A stretch of DNA of 64,000 nucleotides from Macrotrachela quadricornifera (lineage: Eukaryota; Rotifera; Eurotatoria; Philodinida; Philodinidae): contig JAJEKB010000253.1 of NCBI GenBank assembly GCA_022393335.1, positions 68,877 to 132,876 on the forward strand, read 5' to 3'. The notes below the pieces were generated by a model. It did no database searches and was not told the DNA's origin. It saw nothing but the letters and a program-made list of their open reading frames with translations. Shown piece after piece: positions 38,461 to 55,463 of the stretch; the first letter of the stretch is position 1; each line of letters opens with the position of its first letter. The translations under genes and the position numbers were made by a program.

Positions 38461-41144
38461 ATTTAGCTTAATTTAATAGAATATGTTATTTAAATATTTT
38501 GTGCTCTTTCATTGAGCTTATAATTAATTTTGTATTAGTACGTGATCTGATGATTGTAAGCAATGGGGAAAATAGTAACCGATATCAAATGCACTGCAAC
38601 GAACGACATCTGGTTCAAACGAAGTAATCAAAAAATGATTCTGATTAAAAGATATTAAATCAGAAGATATATCATTTATATTTTTTATTTTCGATAAAAT
38701 TGAGTTTCACGCAAACGATGTCGTTACAGTACAGTAACAAATTGCCAATAGAATAACAAATTTTACTTGAGAATATGTATAAATAAAGGATGTTTTTAAA
38801 ATTAACTATTGAATTTTAATTGGCCAAGAGAATTTAATGTTATAAATAAATAATCAATCATTATCAGTGATACTTTATATATTGTTAATATGAACTCTTT
38901 AAAATGAATTTCATCTAAATGCATTAGTGGATCATGCATTTGATATTAATTTGATGATTGATACGCATGTGACCATAAACCGTATGTTATTGAAAGTATC
39001 CACGGTTATTCCTTCCTTCAATTAAAAACAAATTTACATTCACGATGAAACGTTCCATTGGTTATAGAAAGTTATGAACCATATAGAAACACGATATAGG
39101 TGTCGGTAATTCTTATTGATACATAGAATGTTCTGTAAGTAACACTACTATAAAATATTGGAATATCTTCCTTGCGGTTCAAATAAATCGGTTGAGTTTT
39201 TAGTTAATGGTCGAAATTTGTCAAAATAATTTTTCATTCAGATGCGATAGATATTAAGCATTATGATTGATCGTACTAAAAAAATTTTGAAAATGATAAT
39301 TAATGCGGAAAATTAAAAATGTCAGAAAACAATTAGTAAAAATCGAAAATGAAAATATGGAAGATGAAAATAGTGCAAGAGAAAATGTGAAAAACAGAAC
39401 GAAAGAAAGTAAAAAATAAAACGAATGTAACAGAATAAAGAGAAATTGAGTGTAGAGAATTTTAATTTTTTTTATTATTGGCTGCGACTTGGCAAATTCG
39501 ATTTCGTCACACTAATGTAACCTATAGATTTATGATTCTTTTTCTATATATTTGAATGAAGTGTTTGTTAGTTATTTTCAGAACCACAAAAATCTCATTT
39601 TTGACATTTTCCCGTTTTTTCCTATGTACTCCTGTTCAATGTTCCTCATTAAACCCAAAAATTTACTTGTTAGCATGTAACAAAACTATATGTGAAACAT
39701 TCCCTAGATGACTTTTCGTTATCATCTAAGAGGATTAGAAGAAGAAGGTAAAACAAACTTTATGAGTAATATAACATTGCTATAAATAGAGCAAATTTTC
39801 AGAATTAGCTACTGCAAAAGCTGATGGTTAGATTTTTTTCAAATTTTTTTTGAAGTAAAACACTGATTGTTTTGAGGATATTGGTGATTTAGTGCCCAAA
39901 ATGGTTTAATTATGCGGCTTTTGGTAGTGAACATAAATATTATTGTTTAATTTAATTTGTCCTAAAAATTTGCATATGGGCATTGCTGATTTTTTTTGCT
40001 GGAATCATTGATTTTTTAACGATATATTAATTTCCTCTACTTAGGAAAAATGTTTGATAAATGAAATAAAGAAATCTTTAAAGTAATTTCTTATGAAAAA
40101 TACATGCTCGAAGAAAGTCCTGACAATAAAGTTTTGTTAGTTTACTGCTACTACCGTTGCTTAATATGCATTTATCAAGTACTAATTCATTTGTCTTAAT
40201 GCTTTTTTCGAGTATCTATGTGACAACAAATAAACTTTTCATTTTTGCACTATTGAATATAATACTTAAGAGAACTATCGATTATGTCCTGAGTATTATT
40301 TTTTAAGAAATATCATAGCGCAACAAATATAACGAAAAACTTACTTAATTGAATAGTTTCAACATGTTTTTGAACATTAACAAAGTATTCTTCAAGTTTA
40401 AACAAATAATTCAAGTTGTCATTTATTTTCTCACTTAAAAAATAGCATATTAATATGAACTAAATTCATTCCATCACATTTAAGAGAAATATCTATTTTA
40501 TTACCAAATCATGATCGCCATAGTCGACTGCTAAGAAGGGTAAATTGAGTTTCATCTTATTTTTACATATACGTAAACGAATACAATGTTATTGTTTTTC
40601 TTAAATAATGACGATAGATAATAGACGTTTATCTCCAGTATGAGAAAAAGTTGTTACATAAGGGACAAATAATAAAACTTTTGCAATATCAGTGAGAGAA
40701 AACGAAAAAGCATCAAGATTTCTTATCTAAGTCAAATTTCTTAACATTGCTTGATTTTATTTTTCCTTCATATTTAATTTGTGTAAAACATCATTATTCT
40801 GTAGTAGAAAGTCATTCATAAACAAAGAGTATATATATTTTATCAAAGTTTCTATTCAAAAAACAAAGGAAAAAACATAATAGCAAGAAACAATATTGAT
40901 CAAATCCACATAACAACAAAAGCAAAGCAGATTTGATCACGGACTTTTTTTTTCTTAACTGTTGAAGACAATATTCAAACAAGAAAGGATGAAAAAAAAA
41001 TCAATTACAATTATTCTTTTGTTCGTATTCTTCTTTGTCTCAATTGAGATTTAGAAAAAAAAAAATGAAAACAAAAAGAAAATTCAGATTTATATATCTG
41101 ACATAAAACGAAAGAATAATCGTACGCTAAATAAAAAAAATTCT
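38461..41144. other. Intergenic region between RdRP and DDX43-like genes
   Basis: About 2.7 kb of AT-rich DNA: the upstream side of RdRP and the downstream side of the helicase gene. No credible gene, RNA gene or clear repeat was found by eye. Confidence 0.5.
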
Positions 41145-44863
<3,719 letters not shown>

Positions 44864-45929
44864 GTTAAATTTTTATTGGTAATAGATATAACTAAATATC
44901 TAGAATATTTATGTGTGAAATTTATATGTAACGGGAATATATAAATGTCTATTAACGTTAGAGAGAATACAAAAATACCCAAATGATGACGAATCTTTCT
45001 CATAGTGGTGTAAGAGAATAAAAAAAAATTGTTTTTCTTTTCTTTCATTTATTATACAATTTTTCTATTTGTAGTCAAATTCTGATTCCGATAATCACTA
45101 ATAATACATTTCAATTTCCAGAATACCTTATTATAGCTACGTATCATACAGATATCATCAAATAATATCGTTTTCATATTATTCTTAGTAGCGATGATTT
45201 CATCGATACTACTGTTACCAATACGTACAATAATGCATTGATTATCATAATTAGTAGTAGATAGATGATATTTTATCTCATTTGAAAATGAATGAATTTC
45301 GTCAATGCTATCACACTATTTATCTCTCAAATAAAAAAAAAAATATTCGAATATTCTACTTTTTTGTTAAAAAAATCTGTGTTATGATCAGATCATCTCT
45401 TCTTTTATCAAAAAAAAATATTATAATATGTAATAGGCAAAAAGAAAAAAAAATACAATCAATTCTAGAGTGAATATAAAAATGTTCCTAATAACAAATT
45501 GAAAAATACAACGAGATTTTATTTTTCTCGTGTTCTTTTCGTTTACTTTAAAGAAGATAGATCAAAATAAGATAAAAGAAAAAAAAACTCTTAGAGATCT
45601 TGATTAACAATCATTATTCTGTATTATGTCTATTCAGATCTTTGCACCGGTCTTTCTTACTCAATATTTTTGACTAATATCATCACAATAGAAGGAAAAA
45701 AAGAAAAGACAAAAAAAAAAAGCATCAAACAAATCCATCACTAGACAATTCTATAACTAGTTCTAGTACAAGAAAAATATCACCAGTGATCAAATACAAA
45801 AAAGACATAATAAAGAAATAGAAAAATTAGTCGTTGCACAGAGGAAAAAAATTTGTTCCAGACGAAAAAAAATAATAGATTCAGTCTATATCTGACGTTT
45901 AATAATGTTTCTTATTCTTTTATAAAAAT
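44864..45929. other. Intergenic region between helicase and KH gene
   Basis: About 1.1 kb containing the upstream region of the DDX43-like gene and the 3' flank of the KH protein gene. Poly-A/T runs are present. Frames at 44839-45048 and 45282-45473 are unsupported. No other feature is seen. Confidence 0.5.
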
Positions 45930-47326
45930 TTATTTTGCATCAACAGCAACTGCAGTTGTTTCTTGTTCATTAAAATCTAAATCTTTTGTTTCTTTTTGTT
46001 CATCGATATTTGTTGATTTTTCATCCTATTTAATATGAATATATATGTATATAAATATAAATTTAATTTAATATGAAATTAACCTGATTATCTTGTTCAT
46101 CTTGATTTGCTTTTATTGTTAAATCTTTTTCATCATTTGAATGTGTTGTTGATGATATTGATGATGTAAAAACTCGTGTTTTATTTGAACGATTTCGTCC
46201 AACAAGACGTTGTTGTTTTCTAGCAGCATTTTCTTCATTAGCAATACGAATCTTTTCCAATTTATCAATTAATGAATCAAATAATTCTTTTGATGCATCA
46301 TCTAATGCATGATAATATTGTTTTTGTATCCAAAATCCATCATCTGTTGTACAATCAATTTCTTTTGTTTCAGGACATGTTCGTTTAGATTTATGTCGTG
46401 GTGAAACTGATGATGAATTTGATGATGATGAACCACCAAATTGTTGATATTGACAATCATTTGATGTTCGAGTTTGACCATTAATTGTATGATTAAAATC
46501 ATTTATTTCTCCTGGACGTTTATCTGTTTTACGTGAAGCTGATGTTGGTCGATGTGTAAAATCAAATGATGGAGTATTCTGAAAATTATACGATGGTTGA
46601 GGTAATTGATTATTATTACCAAAATGTAAAGGTCTTGTCATAAAACCTTAAGATAAAAAAATAATATTTAAGAAAAAAAATTCATTTAATAAAAATATTT
46701 CTACCTGGTTCTCTATGTGTATGATGTAATTCTGATGATGCTGTAAATGACATAGATTGTTGTTGATAACGATTATTTGGAAAATTATTTTGATGAAAAT
46801 GTTCATAATTTTGATTAGATACGGAAAGTTGTGGATGATCATTTTGTGGCGAATTTTGAAATGGTGATGATTGTAATGGTACATCAACATAATGAGAATC
46901 AAGTACTTGTATAGATTGTTCATCTTCATTTCGTAAATAACTACGTATTGTATCAATAGCAAAATTAAGATTACGTGTTTGATATGCCGATAATGTACAT
47001 TCAGTATAACCATTTTCATTTGGATGACGAGCAACAACAATATCACGTAAATGACATTTTGATTGAATACGTCTTAGATTAGAACCTCGTGTACCTTAAA
47101 CATATAAATTATTTAAAATAAAAAAGAAAATAAAAAATTATTCTTACCAACAATACGTGCAACACAATTACTTCGAATAAGAACAATTTGTTCAAATGCA
47201 CCATTACGACCACGATTGAAAAATGTTCGTTCATGATGATTATTAAATGGTGATGATTGTCCTTGATATTGTGATGGTGATTGACGATAACCATTATTAT
47301 ATTCATGACGACGTTGTTGATGATAA

Positions 47327-47367
<41 letters not shown>

Positions 47368-49302
47368 TTTCGTACGTTGATAATTATTATAGTCACTATT
47401 TGTTTGTTCTTCATCAGCTGAGAAAAACAATAATTTTATTTATTTATAAATATGAGAATCATTTACTTCTATATTGTTGAATAGGTATACCAAGAATATC
47501 ATTAATAAATGCAACTAATTGTAGAGCAGCATCAATTATATTTTCAAATAATTCACCAGTAATAGAAAGTTCATTTTGCCATTGTTTATCACCAAATTTA
47601 GGTAATTTAAAAGGCTATAAAAGAAGAAAATAATGTATTCTACATCAATAAACTCTTAACAAATTGTATGATTAAAAAAAAATCAATATAGAAATATTTA
47701 ATAAACAATCAAAATAAGAATTTCTTTGTTAGTGAGAAATAGCATTTTTTATTATTTTAAGACAAAAAGTTAAAACAATATAAAAACGTATTCTTTAAAT
47801 GATTTAAATCAAATGTAGAATGTATTTTTTTTATGTAGATAACACGAGAAAACAATAGAATAATGATATTTTATCAGAATTATAGGAAATCTACGAATTA
47901 ATACAGCATCTTATACTCTTTCAACAAAAATTTTCATTATTTTTTTTTTTGTTGGAGAGTTCTAGATGTTTGTGAAATATGATTCAATAGATTGTACAGA
48001 AAAAAGCATCTTTACATACAGTTATATTGATCTCAACCGCAGTTATTATCATAATGAAAATATCTAAAAAATATATAGTATCTAAGATAACAGAAAATAT
48101 ATTTTAATATTTCTTAAACAAGATTCATCATATGAAATTTCTTGTTTTATATTATGATTTCTTCTTTTCTTTTTACATATATATTCTACTTACATTCGTT
48201 ACGGTAACATTCAAACGTTGTTGTAAAGATCCAGCAAAAAAACTCCAATTTTCTATAAAAAATAATACACATAATGAAAAAATAATATATATATATATAT
48301 AAATGGTATACTTTTAAGTACTTCTTGTCCTTGACTTGTAATAAGTATAGTTAATGTATATTCCGGTTTTCGTTCAAGTGGTATAAATTTAAGTTGTTCT
48401 TGTTCGATATTTTCATCTTTAATATCAGTTTTTTCTTCATTATTATTTGGTGTTAATGGAGTTATAGGTTTTTTTTCTTCAGTAATTGATGAATCAGGAT
48501 TAATTGTTGTTATAAATATTGATGTTGGATGAGGTGGAGATTTATCATCAGGTTTTTCATTATCTAAAAATTAAATAAATAAATCTATTTAAGATTTTTA
48601 TTATGAAAATTCACCAGTTGAATCTTCTGTTTCATGAGATTTATCAATATTAGATGTAATTGTTTGTTGTTGATGATTATTATTATTATTATTTTCATTG
48701 TCACCTTGAGCTGTTGATCGATGTGATTGTTTATGCATTCGATTCATTACTTCAATAAGACATTTTCGTACATTAGATTCTGTACCATAAATTTTAAATG
48801 AATGTTTTGTAGGATTTTGATAACCCGGCTAGTAAAAAAAAAATTTAATCTTAATTTAAAAATAATAAAATATTAATACTTACAAACATATTTACATTAA
48901 ATGTTTTCGCAATAGAATGTAAAGTTGAAGTTTCTTCTATAAGAAAAATAATAGAAAAACAAGGTTTTTTATTAGATTTATACCTTCATTTCGGCCAAGT
49001 AAATTTTTCTTTTGTCGATGATCAGTTAAAAAACGAATATTGCACAAATTTGTATCTGATACTTGATAATTATTATACTTATCCATAATTTTTTCTCGAT
49101 CACTTTGTTCAGTTGCATAACGAATATCTTGTGGCATTGCTATTCGATGTGTTGTCTCCTGTTCATTTGAGATTTTGTTTTCCGATAAATTTTTTTCAAT
49201 TTGTTCATTATTATTTGATGATTGATTTTCATCGATAGTTTTGATTTCCGAATTTTCCGAAGCAATTGTTGCCTCAGATAAATCTTGTTCTTGATTGTTC
49301 AT
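45930..49302 (-). CDS. Orphan KH-type RNA-binding protein, Asn-rich
   Basis: Ten exons (48984-49302, 48884-48936, 48615-48828, 48312-48563, 48194-48252, 47467-47614, 47148-47417, 46705-47094, 46084-46646, 45930-46025) join in frame to about 787 aa. No named family was recognised. The clearest domain is KH-like: FEQIVLIRSNCVARIVGTRG, then SNLRRIQSKCHLRDIVVAR and LNFAIDTIRSYLRN. A second, weaker KH-like segment lies early, ending HSFKIYGTESNVRKCLIEVM. Long Asn-rich and Gln/Ser-rich linkers, including a run of 13 Asn, suggest a ribonucleoprotein component. The C-terminus is acidic. A 3' splice site just before the ATG (TTTCTTATAG at about 49313) implies a 5' UTR intron. An RNA-binding role is inferred from the KH fold only. 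Confidence 0.8.
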
Positions 49303-49811
49303 AATTAAATCTATAAGAAAAAAAACGAATAACATAACAAGATATTAAATGATATTTTGTGATTGTTATCGCTGATTTGTTAAAAAAAAATTTAAATATG
49401 GGAAGAAAAAACAAATGAAGATTGGATAAATTTTCAATATAAAGGATTATATATTATAAAGATTTTAAAAAGATATTCAATAGATGTATTTTTATATAAA
49501 TTGTATGAAATATTTTTTTTTTAGAAATAATAAGAAATAATATTTTTAATAGATGGCAGTATTTTGCATTAAATACTAATTATTGAATCGACACATATTA
49601 AAAATAGATAGATTGAATGAGTACCTAAATTTTATTATAGGAAAAATAAAATCATTTTCTAACATTTACAAGAGACTAATTACTGTTCTTCACTTCTTAC
49701 TTTTATTTTATTTTTACACATCTGTGGTTGAAATTCTCAAGTGTTTGCATCTCTCTAATAGAATGTCATGATGATTTTTCAGCTATGAGTAATCTTATCA
49801 ATATTGACATA
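49303..49811. other. Upstream region of the KH gene
   Basis: AT-rich flank up to the left end of the transposon-like element. Apart from the probable 5' UTR intron of the KH gene nothing is recognised. Confidence 0.5.
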
Positions 49812-50231
49812 ACGAGTGCGCCAAAATAAATGTCGGTCTCAGTATTTTGACCATAAATTTTTTCTCATTGATCCTGTCGAATTAATTTTTTTTTAAAAGA
49901 TGCATCTGTCAATTCTCTGCAATCTTGCCTATTTCAACTAATTTGATTGCAATTTATTATAGTTTATTACTGTGTATGAATTATATTAATCTAAAAATTA
50001 CAGATATCTAGCAAGAAGTTTTTAGTAGGATTATGATAGCTCAAAATGGTCATACCAGGGAAATATGTGACACAATAGATTTTGCAGAGGAAAGTTTGCT
50101 CTACAAAACTGTATAGTCGGTTTTTCAAATCCACTGGGACATAATGTGCAAATCTCGATAGAACATTCTATAGGGTTTTCTAGAGCGAAATCATCTCTAC
50201 AAAACCTACTATCTATATATATAAAGAAGAA

Positions 50232-50266
<35 letters not shown>

Positions 50267-51060
50267 TCGCTATGCATTCAGTCCCTGTAAAAGCTACGAC
50301 CACCAAACTTTCCATAGTGCCTCCCCTGGCCTAGAGGAAGGTCATAGCGGGGTCACCCACCGAGGGTGTGAGTTTGGGTGTGGGTGGAATCTCACCCAGA
50401 TAGTATTGTCTTAACTAAGACTACCGAACTTTCCGCGGTGATTTTCTGAGTCCAGTGGTGGTTTTATAGAGTGCTGTTACGATTAATAGGAATAGTATGA
50501 TAGTGTTCGGGTGAAATTTCACCGAAATTATATGGCAATGAAATTTGCACGAAGTTTTCAGAAATTTCGCGAATTTTGTTATGATTCTAAGATGAATCAT
50601 TTTGTTTCGCTGGTTCTTTGGTTTAAATATGAAAATCGAATGCTTCTAATATGTTTTAAGAGAAAAATATGTATACAAGCGTTTCCTTGATTCACAACGA
50701 TGATGTATCTATATATTTAAGGAAGAACGTTTGTCTGTTCGCTATGCATTCAGTCCGTGCGATAGCTAGCGTCACAAGAGTTTTCACACTACTTCCTTAG
50801 CTGCTGAGGAAAGTCATCGTGAGGTTGGAACCACCGAACGGGGTGTGTGGAAGGGATTGGGTGAAATTTCATCGCGATCAATACAGATCGAGATTCTTAT
50901 GAGTCTGTTCGCTATGTATTTAGTCATCGTGAGAGATAGCGTCACGGAACTATCAGCATCAGTTCCTTGAGTGCTAAGGAAAGCCAGCTGAGTGATTGGC
51001 GGCGAGTAAAGGAGGCGTGCATGAAACTTCATTCAAGTCGTAAGAGACCGTGATTTCAGT
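50232..51060. repeat. (GTCT)n microsatellite and three related direct modules
   Basis: GTCT repeats run from about 50232 to 50262, followed by GTTCGCTATGCATTCAGTCC at 50265. Related copies of that word start near 50737 and 50907. Each is followed by a similar ~100-bp segment containing AGCTA/AGATAGCG, then TTCC and GAGGAAAG/AAGGAAAG. They lie inside the TIR element. No coding function is evident. Confidence 0.65.
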
Positions 51061-51139
51061 CACTTTCTAATCAAATGACGCAGTTCAATGTAAATTTGAG
51101 AGTGATCGTGTCCAGAGTGGATGCGAGTGAGCATGTCAG

Positions 51140-51925
51140 CTTGAGCCCGATGAGAAGAGTCCTGTTAAACATGCCTGATGCACGGTGGGAAATGGTCTGT
51201 GAAAGATACCCCAAGCACGACGGGAAAAGCGTTGTGAAAGATGCTCCGCGCACGGCGGGAAAAGCTCTGTGAAAGATGCTCCACGCACGGTGGGAAAAGC
51301 TCTGAAAAATACCCCCACCCACAGAAGGATAAGCTCTGAAAAATTTCTCAAGCACGGCGGAAAAAGCTTTGCGAAAGATACTCCACGCACGGCGGGAAAA
51401 GCTGTGTGAAAGACACCCCATATATGGTGGAAAAAGTTCTGCAAAAGATACCCATGCACAGTGGGAAAAGCTCTGTGAAAGATACCCCATGCACGCCGGG
51501 AAAAGCTCGGAAAAATACCCCACGCACAGCAGGATAAGCTCTGAAAAGTTCCTGAAGCACGACGGGAAAAGCTTTGTGAAAGATATTCCACGTACGGCGG
51601 GAAAAGTTCTGCGAAAGATATCCATGCACGGTGGGAAAAGCTCTGTAAAAGATACCCCATGCACGGCGGGAAAAGCTCTGTAGCAGAGGTTCCAGGTACA
51701 GTGAAAAAAGTCCTGTGAAAGAGGTATCACGTACGGCGAGAAGAGTCCAATGGCGAACTCCTAACGCATAGCAAAAACAATCCTGTTAAAGATGCCTGAC
51801 GCATGCCGGTAAAAGTCCGGTCCAAGAGGTTTCAGATGTGACGTGAAAATTTCTGTTGCAGATGGTTCACCTACAGGGGAAACAGTCCTATAAAAGACGT
51901 GTTACGCACAGCAGAAAAAGTCGGA
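51140..51925. repeat. 35-bp minisatellite, about 22 units
   Basis: Units such as GCACGGCGGGAAAAGCTCTG followed by TGAAAGATGCTCCAC repeat with a 35-bp period; for example they start at 51180, 51215, 51250 and 51285. Later units diverge and some are shortened. The repeat lies inside the TIR element. Because 35 is not a multiple of three and units seldom contain stops, long open frames appear on both strands. They should not be taken as genes. Confidence 0.9.
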
Positions 51926-52716
51926 TTGAAGATGCAAAACGTCAACCATATTCTCTTTGCAGTGGGTATCTCCGCTAGTGTTATATATCTTCAAAATATA
52001 GCGATGTTAAGGCATGCTAATGAACTTTTTATGCTTATTTATCAGAAAAACTGCATTTGAGGCTTGTTTGGTGTTTTAACTATAATATCGTCACTTCTTT
52101 TTTTTTCAAAGTAATTTGTATTTTTTTTTATTGACTTCTTACGGAACTATCTACTAAAAACTTCTTGCTAGAAATTTGTAGTTTTTAGATTAATATGATT
52201 TATATACAGTAATAAACTAACGAATTGCAATCGAATTAATTAAAATAGGTAAGATTACAGAGAAATGACCGGCGCATTTTTCAAAAAAAAATTTAGCTCG
52301 ACAGAATCAAAGATAAAAAAAACTTATGGTCAAAATACTGAGACCACCATTGCTTCTGGCGCACTCGTTAAATGTTCTACGAATAAAATATATTTTTATT
52401 AGTGATAAAATATAAGTTTGATATATACTATAATATTGTCTCATCAGTACGCTATTAAAATTAGAACGAAAATGTATAGCGATTTTCTTTTACACAACAT
52501 TGGTAAATATTTGGTAGAACTCTCAATACGAATTTGTTATTATTATATGACTGTTATCAATATTTTTTTAAAATTCTTATGAACCACAATTTAAAAATAT
52601 TATCCAAATCAAATGATTAAATTTTCTTTTCTAATATTGAATTTTATTATTATTGTCACCGATGAAAATCATAGTATAATTTCTTTATTTTTTGTATTCA
52701 ACAAAATAGTTCAATT

Positions 52717-53209
52717 TCAAGAAAGTCCATGGTACTTAAGTTCATTACGCATTTGAAGACCAGCACAAAATGGACAGCAAGAAGTTACACAATGATCATT
52801 GCATGTATCACCCTATAGGATATAAACAATATATTGAATTATACGATGTTACTTAATTGTTTAACTTACTTTAATATGCAAAGCAGTTCGTATTTTCATA
52901 CGATACATAGCAAGTGAATATGGAACACACCAACATGAACATTTTGATTCATTAATCGAGTTGGCCAATGAACCAAGAAAACAACACCAACACCAATAGG
53001 CATAACAACCTATAGAAATATATAAATATGCATTGATTATTAATGAAATTTTAGTATAAAACATTATTATTACATTGAGACACATCTTCACAACAATTAC
53101 ACAAGCCTGCATTCCACTCATTATTCATTGAGTGGAATGGATTGGCATGTTGAAGTGGTTGGTGAATTATTGCGGCATGTGAACCTGGTTGAGGATAAAC
53201 GTATGACAT
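52717..53209 (-). CDS. PLAC8/cornifelin-like cysteine-rich protein
   Basis: Three exons (53074-53209, 52870-53009, 52717-52812) give about 123 aa, typical of PLAC8-domain proteins. After a short Pro/His-rich N-terminus come WNAGLCNCCEDVSQC, then YAYWCWCCFLGSLANSI, and a final CNDHCVTSCCPFCAGLQM with RNEL near the end. This order of Cys-rich segments matches the PLAC8 domain. The family includes cornifelin, plant FW2.2/PCR proteins and other small membrane-associated proteins linked to cell number or metal handling. The biochemical role here cannot be told. The gene lies about 350 bp outside the TIR element. Confidence 0.9.
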
Positions 53210-55463
53210 CTGATCTAATGATTATCTTCGTTAATATTCCTTGATAAAATGAATGTATATAATGCGTTACCTCTTTTCAATTTATAAATGATTACAAGAA
53301 ACAGAAAACCAAGTTATATATACACCAGAATGATTTAACTTATCTAATTCGTTGCTAAAACAAAATATAATCTTTTATCATTAGGTACTTACGAAATAAA
53401 ACAACAGATGTCTCATCATACCTATCTTTCTTTCTTCATTTCAAGGCTTTTAAATGACAAGAACTTATCAGTAGTATTTAGTCACTGTTGTTTGCTACAA
53501 CATTGCCATGAAAGAACAGCAAAGTATATTTGAAGTATATATACAAAAATTTTGTGATAATAAAAAGACAAGTCTATACGTTAACTTCTCAATTTATAAT
53601 TATTTTTATATGATCTGTAGACTGCAGTGAATCCTTTCATCGAGTACATAGTAAAATTTGGAAAAGAACGATAAAATATAGTCTAGTATATTGCATCATT
53701 TATATTGAGGTCTAGTGTTACAATGAACTAAAACGATCACTTCAGAGATTAGAATAAATGTTTCAGAAATCTTCAAGATTATATGTTTCTTTTCTATTTG
53801 TTTAATAAACTGTGTATGTTTCATTAATATTGAGTTTAATCAAATATTTTAATTCAAATCTTGATTGAAGAAAAGTGATTTACTGCACAATCAAAACAAG
53901 TCAACTTAATGAAATAAGCTATAGAACCTTATGATATATATTCAGTTTACTTTTGATGATCATTCTAAACGGTATAGTATTCAAGCTTGTTTTGCATTAC
54001 TGAAGAATGATTGATAAAAGTTAGTTGCATAATAAATGAGAAACTATTCTTTATTAGATATTAAGATAGACGAATTTATTTTAAAAAATATTCGAATTTC
54101 AGATTATTTCTTAAATACATCACTGTTGTAAATCAATTAAAAGATACATGTTTGAATGCAGTTAATGTCAAACACTGGCACTTTTCATTATTTCTTGCTT
54201 GATTTTCCTTATATACGTTTGTTTATCAATAACAATGTTTATCTTTTCCATAGAAAAATATTAATCGACTTCGTTAGTTGATTGACAGTAAAAATTTATT
54301 ATTATAATTTATCGAATGCTATATTATTTTTTTTACTTCGAATTATTAGAACTTTTTCTATGATACAAAACAAATGACTGCAGTATTATTATCATCATCA
54401 TCGCCTCGTTTATCAACGATGTTTTGTCTTATTTTTTTTTCCTTTATTTCGATTCTCTTATAACTGAGAAACTTTTTACTTATTCATTTACGCCTATCTC
54501 TTATTTGAGATTTGTTTGTCCTTGTTCCTTCATTATTGAGATTCTATATCCGGCGGCAGCAAAAAGAAAAGAAGCTGACAAGGCATAGATTACTTGTGTC
54601 AAAATTGATTACTTCCTAAAAAATGCATATCAGCATCAAAGTATAATTTTCAACAGATGCCGCATCTATCCATTGTATATTTAATATATATTTGTAATTG
54701 AAAATTAATTTAATCTATTTCTATAGAAATATTATATTAATACATAATTTATTATTAGTTAATCTATTTTGTTACGAAAATCAATACATATAGTTTTGTT
54801 GTCGTCGACGAGTATTGGCGTGATGCTCAAGATGGCTACGTTTGCTGACGCACATCCAACCACCCATCTACAACTACTTGTACCATATGAGAGAAAAGGG
54901 AGAAAGAGAATAAAAAAATCTAGTAAAAGAAAAGTAACAAAATAATAAAAAAAGTGTTGGTATATGTTGAACAAAAGAAATCAGACTGACATAGGCAGAA
55001 ACGACAAGAAGTTTTGAATGACCTTTTCAGATTGTTGATTCATCTTCAAACAGCGACATTATCCATCTGTATCTATCACAGCAACGACTATACAATTGAC
55101 TTCACTACGAACATTGATTGCTTTATTGTTATTGTGAAGGTTGAAATATTACAACAACTATATACATTAAGTGACCCATTAATTTGTGAGAAAATTTTCT
55201 TAATGTTTTTTTTTTATTTTAATTGATTGAATTAAGGTAACTAAAGGCTTCTTTTTTTCACAGTCGACCTTTGCTCTTTATCGATAACGACTATGAAAAC
55301 AACATCGTGATTGTACATGTATTCATAGTCATTGCATCAGCTACAACTCAGCAATATAATCCGGTTGAATAACGTCCATGAGACACACCTATTTAGAAAG
55401 GTGTGTCATAGAATCTATTCATTTTTTTGTGTATATATATATATTTAATTGAAAATAAAAAAT
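53210..55463. other. Intergenic region
   Basis: Between divergent PLAC8-like and bHLH-PAS genes, about 2.2 kb. No gene is supported. Open frames at 54759-54974 and 55014-55226 are weak. It likely carries promoters for both neighbours. Confidence 0.5.

Larger units (their letters stand above)
49812..52368. mobile_element. Non-coding TIR element with TA target duplication (Tc1/mariner-like)
   Basis: The ends are exact inverted copies: ACGAGTGCGCCA at 49812 and TGGCGCACTCGT ending at 52368. TA lies immediately outside each end (49810-49811 and 52369-52370), as expected for Tc1/mariner insertion. Similarity of the arms continues for about 200 bp; both hold CAAGAAGTTTTTAGTAG-like sequence near 50010 and 52155 in inverted orientation. 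The interior has no transposase. It holds a GTCT microsatellite, three related direct modules and a 35-bp minisatellite, and is richer in GC than its surroundings. The superfamily call rests only on the termini and the TA. Confidence 0.85.

Noticed and set aside
47109..47480. Open frames on both strands rich in Ile or Tyr
   Set aside because: They arise from the AAT trinucleotide run that encodes the poly-Asn tract of the KH protein.
45930..49302. Assignment of the KH gene to FMR1/FXR
   Set aside because: KH-like segments are present, but I could not see the tandem Tudor/Agenet domains or the FMR1 KH signatures, so it is left unnamed.
51071..51730. 219-aa open frame on the minus strand, and overlapping frames on both strands
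   Set aside because: It follows the 35-bp minisatellite exactly. Its periodic residues come from the repeat, and comparable frames exist in other phases and on the other strand.
51140..51925. Regularly spaced repeats resembling a CRISPR array
   Set aside because: The units are head to tail with no unique spacers, inside a transposon-like element of a eukaryotic genome.
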